A stretch of 64,000 nt of DNA, from NCBI RefSeq assembly GCF_015694425.1, contig NZ_JADQDN010000008.1, positions 1 through 64,000 on the forward strand. The letters run 5' to 3'. This DNA is from Microvirga terrestris. GTDB taxonomy: Bacteria > Pseudomonadota > Alphaproteobacteria > Rhizobiales > Beijerinckiaceae. Positions 25,968-35,251 of this stretch are shown piece by piece. The position numbers were made by a program, and so were the translations under genes. The notes below the pieces were generated by a model. It worked only from the letters and a program-made list of their open reading frames with translations, was not told where the DNA came from and did not search any database. The stretch's first letter is position 1. The number at the start of each line of letters is the position of its first letter.

Positions 25968-27347
25968 TCACGCGCGCTTCACGCCGCTCAACAGCCAGAA
26001 GCCCACAAGCAGGAACAGGATCAGCATCGCCGGTCCCGCCGCTTGCGTCTGGAAGATCGCTGTTGCCACGGCCACCGCGAGCGGCGCGAGGAATGACGTG
26101 ACTTTTCCCGAGAGCGCCAGCAGGCCGAAATACCGTCCGGCCTCCTGCGCTGGAACCAGGCGCGCGAGCAGGCTGCGGGAGGATGCCTGGAGCGGACCCG
26201 CCACGGCGCCGATGACGAGGCCGAGCAGCACGAACACCTTTTCCGGCGCGGAGCCGTAGAGGCCGTCATCGGGTGCGGGAGGCATGGTGGGCACCACGAA
26301 GAAGATGGTGTCGCGCCCCAGGGACAGAACACCGACGCAGACGAGCGCCAGGATGACGATGGAACTGAGGATCACGGGCTTCGCCCCGATGCGATCATCG
26401 AGCCGCCCGCCGATCAGCGCCCCGATGGTGCCGGTAATGGTGAGCATGATGCCGAAGAGTCCGAGCTCGATGGCCTGCCAGCCGAACACGCCGGCGCCGT
26501 AGATGCCGCCGAAGGCGAAGAGCGCCACCAGCGCGTCCTGATAGACCATGTTGGCCAAAAGGAAACGCCCGACGCTTTCGTGCCGCCGCGCATCCGCGAT
26601 GGTGTTTTTCACCTGCGAGACACCCTTTTGCGCCGCGGCCTTCAGGCTCATACCAGAACGGGGCACGTCGGGCGTGACGAAAAAGAGCGGCAGCACGAAG
26701 ACGAGAAACCAGAGGGCCGAGAACGGTCCCGTGACGCGGTCGCCCTCACGCGTTCCCGGATCGAGACCGAAGAGTGGGTCCAGGCCGAAGACGGTTTTCA
26801 TCGACGCAGGATCGGCGGCGAGAAAACCCAGCACGATCACGAGCGACACGAGCCCGCCGAGGTAGCCCATCGCCCAACCGGTGCCCGAGAGGCGCCCGTA
26901 GCGCTCTGGCGGCACGAGATGCGGGATCATGGCGTTATTGAACACCGCCGCCACTTCCACGGCCACCGTCCCGAAGGCGAAGCCGATCAGCGCGATGGCA
27001 ATGGCATTGGGCTGCCCGGGCGCGGCATACCACAGGGCGAGGGATGCGATGACCAGTACGAGACCGCAAGCGGCGATCCAGGGCTTCTTCGGCCCCGTGG
27101 CATCGGCGATGGAGCCGAGCACGGGCGAGAGAATGGCGAGCACGAGGCCCGCCGCCGCCGTCGCATAGCCCCAGAGGCTCTGACCGCTCACGGGATCGGA
27201 GGCGAGCGCCGAGGCGAAATAGGGGGCGAACACGAAAGTGGTGACGAGGGTGAAGAAGGGCTGGCAGGCCCAGTCAAACAGGAGCCAGCCCAAGATCGCC
27301 GGACGCGAGGCCTTTTGTGAAGGCGCGAGGGGATTGATGTGTTTCAC
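25968..27347 (-). CDS. MFS permease of the UMF1/Atg22-like family
   Basis: The 459-residue protein has about 12 hydrophobic helices. It begins AILGWLLFDWACQPFFTLVTTFVFAPYF in two adjoining blocks, the typical D-W-A-x-x-x-F/Y start of UMF1 transporters, and has the MFS loop motif SPVLGSIADATGPKKPW after helix 2. A second half starts near ADARRHESVGRFLLANMVYQD. Homologues are called vacuole-effluxer Atg22-like, although bacterial substrates are undefined. It lies downstream of the NAD-GDH gene on the same strand (45 bp), so it may share its transcript. Confidence 0.9.
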   Translation of the reverse strand: MKHINPLAPSQKASRPAILGWLLFDWACQPFFTLVTTFVFAPYFASALASDPVSGQSLWGYATAAAGLVLAILSPVLGSIADATGPKKPWIAACGLVLVIASLALWYAAPGQPNAIAIALIGFAFGTVAVEVAAVFNNAMIPHLVPPERYGRLSGTGWAMGYLGGLVSLVIVLGFLAADPASMKTVFGLDPLFGLDPGTREGDRVTGPFSALWFLVFVLPLFFVTPDVPRSGMSLKAAAQKGVSQVKNTIADARRHESVGRFLLANMVYQDALVALFAFGGIYGAGVFGWQAIELGLFGIMLTITGTIGALIGGRLDDRIGAKPVILSSIVILALVCVGVLSLGRDTIFFVVPTMPPAPDDGLYGSAPEKVFVLLGLVIGAVAGPLQASSRSLLARLVPAQEAGRYFGLLALSGKVTSFLAPLAVAVATAIFQTQAAGPAMLILFLLVGFWLLSGVKRA

Positions 27348-27392
27348 TAGCCCCTCGCTATCTTCATTCAGATTTGTATCCAGCGTCGCGTG

Positions 27393-30300
27393 TCAGGTCG
27401 TCCGCGCCAGATCGCCCAGCAGGCTCGCCGCAACGGTGATCTTCGACAGGGTCAGGCCCGATGACACGATGCCGTCGACGGCGCTGCGGATGCGGTTGAC
27501 GTCCGCGCCGCGCTTCTCACCCCAGGCGCGCACCGCCTCTACTCCGGATGCATCGTGCGACGCCACTTCGGCGGTCAGGCCGCGATGGGCATAGGCGATG
27601 CTGTCGATGGCGCGATCCAGCGCCAGGCGATCAAAGTAATCGTTGACCGTGATCTCCTGCGCGGCGCCGATGAGCGCGCCGAGACGGAAGGAGGCTTCGA
27701 GCGCGAAGTGGGTGCAGGCGATGTCGGCCACGGGCTTGTCGGTCTTGTGCGCCGTCTGCACGATGTCGGGCGCCGCCACGAGATCGGGGAGCGACGCGAT
27801 GCGCCGCGCCAGATCCTCGGGAACGCCCTCGTCCACCAGCGCCTTCGTGCGCGCCTCCCATGCCGTCTTGGCTTCGGACGAGAGCGCGTCCTGAAGGCTC
27901 TGCTCGACCTCTGCGATGCCGGACTGGTAGGTGCCGATGATCTGGTCGAGGGAGTGGTTGGCGAAATCCACGTTGCGGATGAACCAGACGATCCGGTTCA
28001 TGAGCAGGTCCTGCAATTCCCCGTAGAGCCGCAGCTGCACCCGGCCCGGCACGATGCCGTCGAGGGCATCGATGGCAATGTTCATCTCGGTGAGATTGAA
28101 GGAATCGCGAGTGGCCGCGTAAGCCGCCGCGATGGTCGGTGCATCGGCGCCGGTCTGGTCGACGAGGCGGGCCACCATGGTCGGGCCGCCGCGATTGATG
28201 ATCGCGTTCGCCAGCTGCGTAGCGATGATCTCGCGCCGAAGGCGATGGCTTGCGATCGCGTCGGGAAAGCGTTCGCGCATCCCGGCCGGGAAGTAGCGAT
28301 CGAGCTCCTTGCCGAGATAGGGATCATCCGGCACGGGGCTCTCCAGCAGCGCGTCGTGCAGGGAAAGCTTTGCATAGGCCAGGAGCACTGCAAGCTCCGG
28401 CCGCGTCAGTGACTCGCCGCGGCGGGCGCGCTCGGCGAGGGTCGAGTCGTCGGGCAGGTACTCGACCGCACGGTTGAGGCGGCCGGCCGCTTCCAGCATG
28501 TGCATGAGCCGGCGCGCGAAGCCGAGATCGGTCAAGCCCCGCTGCTCGGAGAGCGACAGCGCCAGGGTCTGCAGGTAGTTGTTGCGCAGCACGAGGGCTG
28601 CGACATCCTCGGTCATATCGGCAAGCAACACATTGCGCTGCTCTTCCGAGAGGCGTCCGTCGCGCTCCGGCGTGGTGAGCGCGATCTTGATGTTCACCTC
28701 CACGTCGGAGGTGTTCACGCCTGCCGAGTTGTCGATGGCATCCGTGTTGAGGCGCACGCCCTTCTGGGCCGCCTCGATGCGCCCGCGCTGGGTCATGCCG
28801 AGATTGGCACCCTCGCCGATCACCTTGGCGCGCACGTCCGGGCCGGCAATGCGGATCGCATCGTTGGCGCGGTCGCCCACCTGCTCGTCGGTCTCGGACG
28901 AGGCGCGGACATAGGTTCCGATGCCGCCGAACCACAGCAGGTCGACCCGGGCTTTCAGGATCGCGTTCATCACCTCGGCCGGCGTGGCCTCCGGCTTGTC
29001 GAGGTCGAGCAGCTCACGCACCTCGGCCGAGAGCGGGATCGATTTCGCGTTGCGCGGGAAGATGCCGCCACCCTTGGAGATCAGCGCCTTGTCGTAATCC
29101 TGCCAGCTGGAGCGGGGTAGATTGAACAGGCGCTCGCGCTCAAGGTAAGTCGCTTCCGGATCCGGGTTCGGATCGAGGAAGATGTCGCGATGGTCGAAGG
29201 CCGCCACGAGCTTGAGGGCCCGCGACAGCAGCATGCCGTTGCCGAACACGTCGCCCGACATGTCGCCCACGCCTGCTACCGTTACCGGGGTGGTCTGAAT
29301 GTCGATGTCGATCTCGCGGAAGTGGCGCTTCACCGCCTCCCAGGCGCCGCGGGCCGTGATGCCCATCTTCTTGTGGTCGTAGCCCTGGCTGCCGCCGGAC
29401 GCGAAGGCGTCGCCCAGCCAATGGCCCTTCTCGATGGAAAGCGCGTTCGCTGTGTCGGAGAAGGTGGCCGTGCCCTTGTCGGCCGCAACCACGAGGTAGG
29501 GATCGTCGCCGTCGTGACGCACCGTATCCGGCGGCGGGACGATGCTGTCACCGACGATGTTGTCGGTGAGTTGCAGCAGCGTGCGCACGAAGATGCGGTA
29601 GCTCTCGGTGCCCTCATTGAGCCAGGACTGCCGGTCGCTCGCGGGCGGCAGGAGCTTGGGAACGAAGCCGCCCTTGGCACCCACCGGCACGATGACGGCG
29701 TTCTTGACCTGCTGCGCCTTCACGAGGCCTAGCACCTCGGTGCGGAAATCCTGCGGCCGGTCGGACCAGCGAAGTCCCCCTCGCGCCACCTTGCCGAAGC
29801 GCAGATGCACGCCTTCGACCCGTGGCGAATAGACGAAGATCTCATAGAGCGGCCGTGGCAGCGGCAGCCCTTCCACCTTGGCGCATTCGAACTTGCACGC
29901 GATGGTTTGGCGCGGCAGGCCGTTATCCTCGAGCTGGAAGAAATTGGTGCGGGTCGCGGCATCGATCAGGTTGATGAAGCGGCGCAGGATGCGGTCGTCA
30001 TCGAGGCTCGTGACCTGCTTCAGCTGCTCCTCGATCCGCTCGCGGATCGCGGCCTCGGCGGCCTCGCGGCCTTTTTCGTGGCGTGGGTCGAAGCGGGCAT
30101 AGAAGAGCTTCACGAGATCGGCCACGATGGCACCGTGGCGCGCCAGCGTTCCGGCGATGTAGTCCTGCGAATAGGTGACCTGGATCTGGCGCAGGTAGCG
30201 GCCAAATGCCCGGATCATGGCCACATCGCGCCAGCCGAGGCCGGCTTCGAGCACGAGGCGGTTGAAGCCGTCGGATTCCGCAAGGCTGCGGAACAGGGCG

Positions 30301-32216
30301 AGCAGCGCCGCCTCGATCAGCGCCTGGATCTCGTCGATCTGGATCGTACCGCCCGTGGCGCGCTCCAGGGTCATGTCGTGGAGCCACACCCGGTCGGAGC
30401 CCGTGAACGCCACGCGATAGGTTCGCTCGTTCACCACGCGGAAACCGAGGTTTTCGAGGAGCGGCACGCGATCCGACAGCGGCAGCGACTGGTTGAGCGA
30501 GAACACCTTCAGGTTCACGCGGGTGTCGCCGTCACCTTCGCGGCGGTAGAGATCGACGGCACGCGGACGTGCCTCGGAAAGCTGCTCGAGCAGGCTGATA
30601 TCCTGGATCACCTGCTCGGCCCCAAAGGCCTCGCGATAGGCAGCGCTGAACGCCTCGCCATAACGGGATGCGAGCGCGCGCGCCTTCGCGCCGCCAACAG
30701 AGGCGTCGAGCGCGTCGCGCAGGGCATCGCTCCAGGTGCGAACGATGGAGGATATGCCCTTTTCCAGGGTCTCACGGGCGACCTGCGGGGTCAGCCCCTC
30801 GTCGCGGCCGATGATGTAGTGCGTGCGTGCGAGCGGGCCTTCCGGATAGGATGGATAGGAGGCGGAGACGCGCCCCTCAAAAATTCCGGCGAGGAACTGG
30901 CCGATGCGCAAGCGAGCCTGCGTATCGTAGCGGTCCTTCGGCACGAACACGAGCACCGACACGAAGCGGTCGAACTCGTCGGCGCGCGCCAGCACCCGCA
31001 CCCGCGGACGCTCCGACAGGTTCATGATGTCGATGGCGAAGTGGTAGAGCGTGTCCTCGTCGATCTGGAACAGCTCGTCGCGCGGATAGTTCTCGAGAAC
31101 ATTGAGAAGCGCGCGGCCTGCATAGCTCGCCGGGTCGAAGCCGGCGCGAGACGTGACCTTCGCCACCTTGTGGCGCAGATACGGCACCTCGCCGGTGGTG
31201 TTGGTATAGGCGCTTGCGGTGAAAAGGCCGACGATGCGGAGCTCCCCTTGCAAGTGGCCGTTGCCGTCGAAGAGCTTCACGCCGATGTAGTCGAGATGTG
31301 CCTTGCGATGGACGCGGGACTTCACGTTCGCCTTGGTGATGATGAGCGCCTGCGGACGCGCCAGGAAGGCGCGAATTTCAGGCGTCATCGCCACGAGCTC
31401 GCGCCCGCGCCGTAACACGCGCACGCTCGGGTCGCGCAGGAGGCCCAGGCCTGAGCCTTCCACCGGATCGGCCGCAGTGTCGCCGGACGGCAGGCGGTAT
31501 TCGCGCAATCCCAAGAAAGTGAAATTGTCCCGTGCGATCCAGTCGAGGAACGCGATCGCCTCCTTCACCTCGTCGTCCGGCAGCGGCGGAGGGTTGAGCC
31601 GGTAATTGTGCACGATCTCGGTGACGCGGGCGCGCATACCCGGCCAGTCGTGCACCGCAAGCGACACGTCGCTGTGGACCCGCCGGATGGCCTCGATGAG
31701 TCCGGTGCGTGTCTCAGGATCGTCGATACGGGGCAGATGGATATGGATGAAGCTCTCGCGCTTCACGCCAAGCCGCAGGGCCGCCGTGGCCTCGCCCACG
31801 AGGCGGACCAGCGCACCGCTTGCGTCCCGCTCCACGGCCAGGATCGGATGGGCTACGAGCAGCGGGTCGTAGCCCTGGTCGACGATCTCGGCCAGGGTCG
31901 AATCGAGCAGGAAGGGCATGTTGTCGTTGACGATCTCGAGCACCGTCACGTCCTGGCGCCGGCCGTCGCGCTCGACCTCTACGTCGAGGAGGCGGACATC
32001 CGCGCCCTCGGCGGTGCGGGAGGCCTTGAGATGCTCGAAGGCTTCAGCTGCGAGATCCGCCAGGGATTGAGGCGAGTAGAAGGCGAGATCCTCGGACGGC
32101 ACCCGCCCGTACAGATCGCGCACGAAGGTCGGAGGGGTGGCCTTGTGTCCGGCTTCCAGCACGGCGACGGCTTCCGCCGTCAACTCGCTTCCGCTGGTGG
32201 GGGTATCCAGCTTCAT
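27393..32216 (-). CDS. NAD-specific glutamate dehydrogenase, large (about 180 kDa) type
   Basis: The 1607-residue protein is the large bacterial NAD-GDH (GDH2/L_180 class), which oxidises glutamate to 2-oxoglutarate and ammonia. An N-terminal regulatory region (ACT-like, about 1-700) precedes the catalytic core with FKVARGGLRWSDR-type motif (here KVARGGLRWSDRPQDFRTE), the substrate Lys in NAVIVPVGAKGGFVPK, VAADKGTATFSDTAN, and a C-terminal helical extension. I chose the ATG at 32214-32216, which has AGAGGAT ahead of it, over an in-frame GTG 42 nt earlier. Length is normal for alphaproteobacterial members. A candidate UMF1 permease gene follows. Confidence 0.97.
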   Translation of the reverse strand: MKLDTPTSGSELTAEAVAVLEAGHKATPPTFVRDLYGRVPSEDLAFYSPQSLADLAAEAFEHLKASRTAEGADVRLLDVEVERDGRRQDVTVLEIVNDNMPFLLDSTLAEIVDQGYDPLLVAHPILAVERDASGALVRLVGEATAALRLGVKRESFIHIHLPRIDDPETRTGLIEAIRRVHSDVSLAVHDWPGMRARVTEIVHNYRLNPPPLPDDEVKEAIAFLDWIARDNFTFLGLREYRLPSGDTAADPVEGSGLGLLRDPSVRVLRRGRELVAMTPEIRAFLARPQALIITKANVKSRVHRKAHLDYIGVKLFDGNGHLQGELRIVGLFTASAYTNTTGEVPYLRHKVAKVTSRAGFDPASYAGRALLNVLENYPRDELFQIDEDTLYHFAIDIMNLSERPRVRVLARADEFDRFVSVLVFVPKDRYDTQARLRIGQFLAGIFEGRVSASYPSYPEGPLARTHYIIGRDEGLTPQVARETLEKGISSIVRTWSDALRDALDASVGGAKARALASRYGEAFSAAYREAFGAEQVIQDISLLEQLSEARPRAVDLYRREGDGDTRVNLKVFSLNQSLPLSDRVPLLENLGFRVVNERTYRVAFTGSDRVWLHDMTLERATGGTIQIDEIQALIEAALLALFRSLAESDGFNRLVLEAGLGWRDVAMIRAFGRYLRQIQVTYSQDYIAGTLARHGAIVADLVKLFYARFDPRHEKGREAAEAAIRERIEEQLKQVTSLDDDRILRRFINLIDAATRTNFFQLEDNGLPRQTIACKFECAKVEGLPLPRPLYEIFVYSPRVEGVHLRFGKVARGGLRWSDRPQDFRTEVLGLVKAQQVKNAVIVPVGAKGGFVPKLLPPASDRQSWLNEGTESYRIFVRTLLQLTDNIVGDSIVPPPDTVRHDGDDPYLVVAADKGTATFSDTANALSIEKGHWLGDAFASGGSQGYDHKKMGITARGAWEAVKRHFREIDIDIQTTPVTVAGVGDMSGDVFGNGMLLSRALKLVAAFDHRDIFLDPNPDPEATYLERERLFNLPRSSWQDYDKALISKGGGIFPRNAKSIPLSAEVRELLDLDKPEATPAEVMNAILKARVDLLWFGGIGTYVRASSETDEQVGDRANDAIRIAGPDVRAKVIGEGANLGMTQRGRIEAAQKGVRLNTDAIDNSAGVNTSDVEVNIKIALTTPERDGRLSEEQRNVLLADMTEDVAALVLRNNYLQTLALSLSEQRGLTDLGFARRLMHMLEAAGRLNRAVEYLPDDSTLAERARRGESLTRPELAVLLAYAKLSLHDALLESPVPDDPYLGKELDRYFPAGMRERFPDAIASHRLRREIIATQLANAIINRGGPTMVARLVDQTGADAPTIAAAYAATRDSFNLTEMNIAIDALDGIVPGRVQLRLYGELQDLLMNRIVWFIRNVDFANHSLDQIIGTYQSGIAEVEQSLQDALSSEAKTAWEARTKALVDEGVPEDLARRIASLPDLVAAPDIVQTAHKTDKPVADIACTHFALEASFRLGALIGAAQEITVNDYFDRLALDRAIDSIAYAHRGLTAEVASHDASGVEAVRAWGEKRGADVNRIRSAVDGIVSSGLTLSKITVAASLLGDLARTT

Positions 32217-32333
32217 GCGCGCATCCTCTGATTGTCGTTGTTGCGGGAGCGTTGCCACAGAGCGGCAGGCGGCGCAAGGACAGCCTGCGAGCGCACGCTG
32301 CGTAGGGTTAAGTTCTTGCCACGCACGAACACT

Positions 32334-32687
32334 TTAGGCTGCCTGAGCCTCCTGAGACGAAAGATTCGTATCACCCCATTCCTTCATGGCCATGAGCACC
32401 GGCTCGAGACTCCGCCCGCGGGCCGACAGGGAGTATTCGACTCGGGGCGGAACCTGGGCATAGACCGTGCGGATGATGAGACCATCGGCTTCCAGTTCGC
32501 GCAGCTGATGGGTCAGCATGCGCTGGGTGACCAACGGCATCAGACGCCGCAGCTCGTTGAAGCGCAAGGTCCCCCTCAAAAGCTTGTAGAGCACGACGAT
32601 CTTCCACTTGCCCTCGATGAGGCTCAGCGTGCGCTCGACGGCGCATCCCTGAACTCCCGGAATTTTCGAAGACACCCTCGGCATCAC
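32334..32687 (-). CDS. HxlR family transcriptional regulator
   Basis: The 117-residue winged-helix protein has the HxlR pattern: CAVERTLSLIEGKWKIVVLYKLLRGTLRFNELRRLMPLVTQRMLTHQL as consecutive blocks, the wing RTVYAQVPPRVEYSLSARGRSLEPVL, and a C-terminal dimerisation helix. The N-terminal Cys (CAVERTL) is the position often used for redox or aldehyde sensing in this family. It diverges from an NADPH:quinone-reductase-like gene, the usual HxlR target arrangement, with a pair of direct repeats between them. Confidence 0.93.
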   Translation of the reverse strand: MMPRVSSKIPGVQGCAVERTLSLIEGKWKIVVLYKLLRGTLRFNELRRLMPLVTQRMLTHQLRELEADGLIIRTVYAQVPPRVEYSLSARGRSLEPVLMAMKEWGDTNLSSQEAQAA

Positions 32688-32699
32688 GGTATCCTTTTT

Positions 32700-32746
32700 G
32701 ACACTATGGGCTGTTTTTGTGCGTTCTTGCGGTCTCAGACACTATG
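32700..32746. promoter_or_regulatory. Direct-repeat site between HxlR gene and oxidoreductase
   Basis: The 9-mer GACACTATG occurs at 32700-32708 and again at 32738-32746, 38 bp apart, in the 92-bp divergent region. The spacing is close to four helical turns. It is a plausible HxlR operator pair, flanked by AT-rich DNA. Confidence 0.5.
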
Positions 32747-32779
32747 CTCAACTATGGGTTCGTCAACAGGAGACACGTC

Positions 32780-33796
32780 ATGCGCGCCGTCGGCTACCAA
32801 CAATCCCTCCCCATCGATCAGGATGCCTCCCTCATCGACGTCGAACTCCCCCGTCCCGAGCCGGGCCCGCGCGACCTTCTGGTCGAGATCAAGGCCGTGT
32901 CCCTGAACCCGGTCGACACCAAGGTCCGTATGCGGGCTCAACCGGAGTTCGGTGGCGTGAAGGTGCTGGGGTTTGACGCCGCCGGCATCGTGCGCGGGGT
33001 CGGCGCGGAGATCTCGCTCTTCAAGGAAGGTGACGAGGTGTTCTATGCCGGGGCCATCACCCGGCCCGGCACCAACGCGGAATTCCATGTGGTCGATGAG
33101 CGCCTGGTGGGGGCAAAGCCCAAATCCCTCAGCTTCGAGGAGGCGGCCGCGCTGCCGCTCACCACGCTGACCGCCTGGGAAACCCTGTTCGACCGACTCG
33201 ACGTGAAGCGTCCGGTCAAGGGTGCGGCCAACGCGATCCTGATCGTCGGCGCGGCCGGCGGCGTGGGTTCAGTGGCCATTCAGCTCGCGCGCCACCTCAC
33301 GGACCTGACCGTGATCGCCACGGCATCGCGCCCTGAAACGCGGGCCTGGGCCCAGGAGCTTGGGGCTCATCATGTGATCGATCACAGCCAGCCGCTGGCC
33401 GCCCAAGTGGAAGCCCTCGGGATCGGCGCACCGGCCTTCGTGTTCTCGATCACCCATACGGACACGCATTTTCCGGAGATCGCCAAGGCCATCGCGCCTC
33501 AGGGCCGCTTCGCGCTCATCGATGATCCGAAGGCACCTCTCGACATCAGCCTGCTGAAGGGCAAGAGCGTGTCGATCCACTGGGAATCCATGTTCACCCG
33601 CTCGACCTTCCAGACCGCCGACATGGAGCGTCAGCACGAGATCCTGAACGAGGCCTCGCGTTTGGTTGACTCGGGAACGATCAGGACGACGCTATCGGAT
33701 GTGATCGGGCCGATCAATGCGGCCAATCTCAAGCGGGCGCATGCGCTCATCGAGAGCGGCCGCACACGGGGCAAGATCGTGTTGTCGGGATTTTGA
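32780..33796 (+). CDS. Zinc-independent MDR-type alcohol dehydrogenase / quinone oxidoreductase
   Basis: The 338-residue protein has the medium-chain reductase fold: an N-terminal GroES-like part with AVSLNPVDTKVRMR and VLGFDAAGIVRGVG, and the nucleotide motif ILIVGAAGGVGSVAIQLAR. The catalytic zinc ligands of true alcohol dehydrogenases are absent, as in quinone reductases and the ZADH1-like group. It most likely uses NADPH to reduce quinones or enals, fitting control by an HxlR sensor of reactive electrophiles. AGGAGA stands 6 nt before the ATG chosen at 32780, which also matches the family start. Confidence 0.92.
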   Translation: MRAVGYQQSLPIDQDASLIDVELPRPEPGPRDLLVEIKAVSLNPVDTKVRMRAQPEFGGVKVLGFDAAGIVRGVGAEISLFKEGDEVFYAGAITRPGTNAEFHVVDERLVGAKPKSLSFEEAAALPLTTLTAWETLFDRLDVKRPVKGAANAILIVGAAGGVGSVAIQLARHLTDLTVIATASRPETRAWAQELGAHHVIDHSQPLAAQVEALGIGAPAFVFSITHTDTHFPEIAKAIAPQGRFALIDDPKAPLDISLLKGKSVSIHWESMFTRSTFQTADMERQHEILNEASRLVDSGTIRTTLSDVIGPINAANLKRAHALIESGRTRGKIVLSGF

Positions 33797-33815
33797 GGTC
33801 TTCCAATCCTCTTCC

Positions 33816-33903
33816 GTCATCACCGGCCTTGTGCCGGTGATCTCGATCCGGAAAGCACTGCATCTAGAAACATCGGGATGGCCGGGACAAGCCCGGCCAT
33901 GAC
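33816..33903. repeat. Family B palindromic repeat
   Basis: It begins GTCATCACCGGC and ends GCCCGGCCATGAC, with two inner hairpins (CCGGCCTTGTGCCGG and GGCCGGGACAAGCCCGGCC). It lies 19 bp after the oxidoreductase stop. Confidence 0.8.
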
Positions 33904-33940
33904 GGCAGAGGTCATGGATACATGGCACGAAAGCTCAACC

Positions 33941-33973
33941 AAAAAAGAAAAGGCTGCCCCGTAAGGCAGCCTT
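33941..33973 (-). terminator. Rho-independent terminator of a minus-strand transcript
   Basis: The arms AAGGCTGCC (33950-33958) and GGCAGCCTT (33965-33973) are perfect 9-bp complements with a 6-nt loop. The U-run (TTTTCTTTTTT) is only on the minus-strand side. No minus-strand protein gene lies upstream for at least 600 bp, so it most likely ends the candidate RNA at 33974-34090. Confidence 0.88.
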
Positions 33974-34090
33974 GTGTCTCGACGTGGCCCGGCTCTCCAA
34001 ACGACCCAGAGGGCTGGGGGGCTGACGTGTCCAAGCCATTCGATGAGCCGGGCCGTCGAGGCAACTTAAGCATTTACGGGGTTTAGTGCG
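33974..34090 (-). ncRNA. Candidate structured small RNA
   Basis: On the minus strand, just before a strong terminator, lies a long hairpin: 34045-34060 (GAGCCGGGCCGTCGAG on plus) pairs with 33978-33995 over 16 bp with only a 2-nt bulge. The apical part of 49 nt contains a smaller CCAG/CTGG hairpin. The 5' end is not determined and could lie between about 34070 and 34130. No protein frame of note spans it. The arrangement (long stem, then terminator stem with U-run) is that of a trans-acting small RNA. I considered known alphaproteobacterial RNAs (6S, AbcR/alpha-r families) but cannot assign it. Confidence 0.55.
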
Positions 34091-34221
34091 GCTCCATTTC
34101 GGCGCGAATGAGGCAGGAATAAGATTTGCAAAGGAAGCGGTGATTCATTGTGTCCCGACGGGTTGATCCGATAGCCGCCTAAGCCCATCATCAGCAAATG
34201 TTAACAGCCATGGGAGGCGTC

Positions 34222-34602
34222 ATGAGCGAAGGTGACATCGCGGAGCCGCTGCGCGGCGGCTCAAGTCAGGGCACAGCCCATATCGTGCCCTTCCCCGCCG
34301 CGCCGAAACAGGTGTCCTTCGACCGCTCCGAGCTGCAGGCCATTCTCAACCTCTATGGCCGCATGGTGGCCGCCGGCGAGTGGCGGGATTACGCCATAGA
34401 CTTCATGCCGGACAAGGCCGTGTTCTCCATCTTCCGCCGCACGTCGGAAATGCCTCTCTACCGCATCGAGAAAGACCCGAAGCTCGCCAAGAAACAGGGC
34501 GCGTATTCCGTCATCGTCTCGACCGGTCTGATCCTCAAGCGAGGGCACGAGCTTGATCGCGTCTTGCGCGTGCTTGACAAGCCGAAGGTGGTGGCGAACT
34601 AA
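34222..34602 (+). CDS. DUF2794 domain protein
   Basis: The 126-residue product contains VSFDRSELQAILNLYGRMVAAGEWRDYAIDF and FSIFRRTSEMPLYRIEKDPKLAKKQGAYSVI (in consecutive blocks), the conserved core of DUF2794, a family confined largely to alphaproteobacteria. The function is unknown. The N-terminal 30 residues are low-complexity. I chose the ATG at 34222 because GGAGG stands 4-5 nt before it; ATGs at 34198 and 34210 are less well placed. It converges on the GNAT gene with a 4-bp overlap. The small-RNA candidate diverges upstream. Confidence 0.88.
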   Translation: MSEGDIAEPLRGGSSQGTAHIVPFPAAPKQVSFDRSELQAILNLYGRMVAAGEWRDYAIDFMPDKAVFSIFRRTSEMPLYRIEKDPKLAKKQGAYSVIVSTGLILKRGHELDRVLRVLDKPKVVAN

Positions 34603-35141
34603 CTTGCAGGCAGAGGCCGGGTCGGAGACTCGCTCATGCCCCGTCCAAGGGGGCGCTGCATGAGTACGGTGGAGAGCCAGCGTCCGTGCTTGTAGCCGAT
34701 TCCCTTGAGAATGCCGGCGGGTTCGAAGCCGAGGCTCCTGTGCAGGCCGATGGAGCCATGCGAATCCTCATCGCCGATGACCGCCACCATGAGCCGGAAA
34801 TCCAGGGCCTCGCATTGCTCGATCAATGCCACCAGAAGCGCGCGCCCGACGCCCTGTCCTTGGGCCGACGGAGCAACATAGATCGAGTCTTCCACCGTTG
34901 AGCGATAGGCGGGTCGGGCGCGGTAGGCGCCCGCATAGGCATAGCCCAGGATGTCGCCATTCATCTCTGCGACGAGATAAGGATAGCCGCCTTTCAAGAT
35001 GTCATCGCGTCGGCGCGCCATCTCGGCTTCCAATGGCGGCTCAAGCTCGAAGGAGGCCGTGCCGTGCGTGACCGCATGGGCATAGATCGTCGCGATGACG
35101 GGAATATCGGTTTCACGGGAAGGACGGATGACGAAGCTCAT
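34599..35141 (-). CDS. GNAT family N-acetyltransferase (phosphinothricin/methionine-sulfone type)
   Basis: The 180-residue protein matches the Pat/MddA-like group: FVIRPSRETDIPVIATIYAHAV, TASFELEPPLEAEM, YAYAGAYRARPAYRSTVEDSIYV, and the acetyl-CoA pyrophosphate loop QGQGVGRALL. The C-terminal FEPAGILKGIGYKHGRWLSTVLM is characteristic. Likely substrates are glutamine-analogue or methionine-derivative amines; the true physiological one is not inferable. I start at MSFVIRPS (ATG at 35139-35141), where family similarity begins, rather than 42 nt upstream. It diverges from the DHA2 permease gene. Confidence 0.92.
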   Translation of the reverse strand: MSFVIRPSRETDIPVIATIYAHAVTHGTASFELEPPLEAEMARRRDDILKGGYPYLVAEMNGDILGYAYAGAYRARPAYRSTVEDSIYVAPSAQGQGVGRALLVALIEQCEALDFRLMVAVIGDEDSHGSIGLHRSLGFEPAGILKGIGYKHGRWLSTVLMQRPLGRGMSESPTRPLPAS

Positions 35142-35251
35142 GCGGTCTTCTAAACCATTTTGGGGGCGCTGAGGAAGTCGCACCGACTCGCCAGGGCTGT
35201 CTTTATTCCTGCTTCAGCACTAGCATGTAGCATCATGAGAAAGGGTCGCGG

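Noticed and set aside
29805-31415. A 536-codon plus-strand frame within the NAD-GDH gene
   Set aside because: It lies entirely antisense to a conserved 1607-residue enzyme and shows no domain pattern; long antisense frames are normal at this GC content.
33941-34090. Assignment of the candidate RNA as 6S RNA
   Set aside because: It has a long closing stem, but I cannot see the 6S central bubble or conserved segments, so I left it unnamed.
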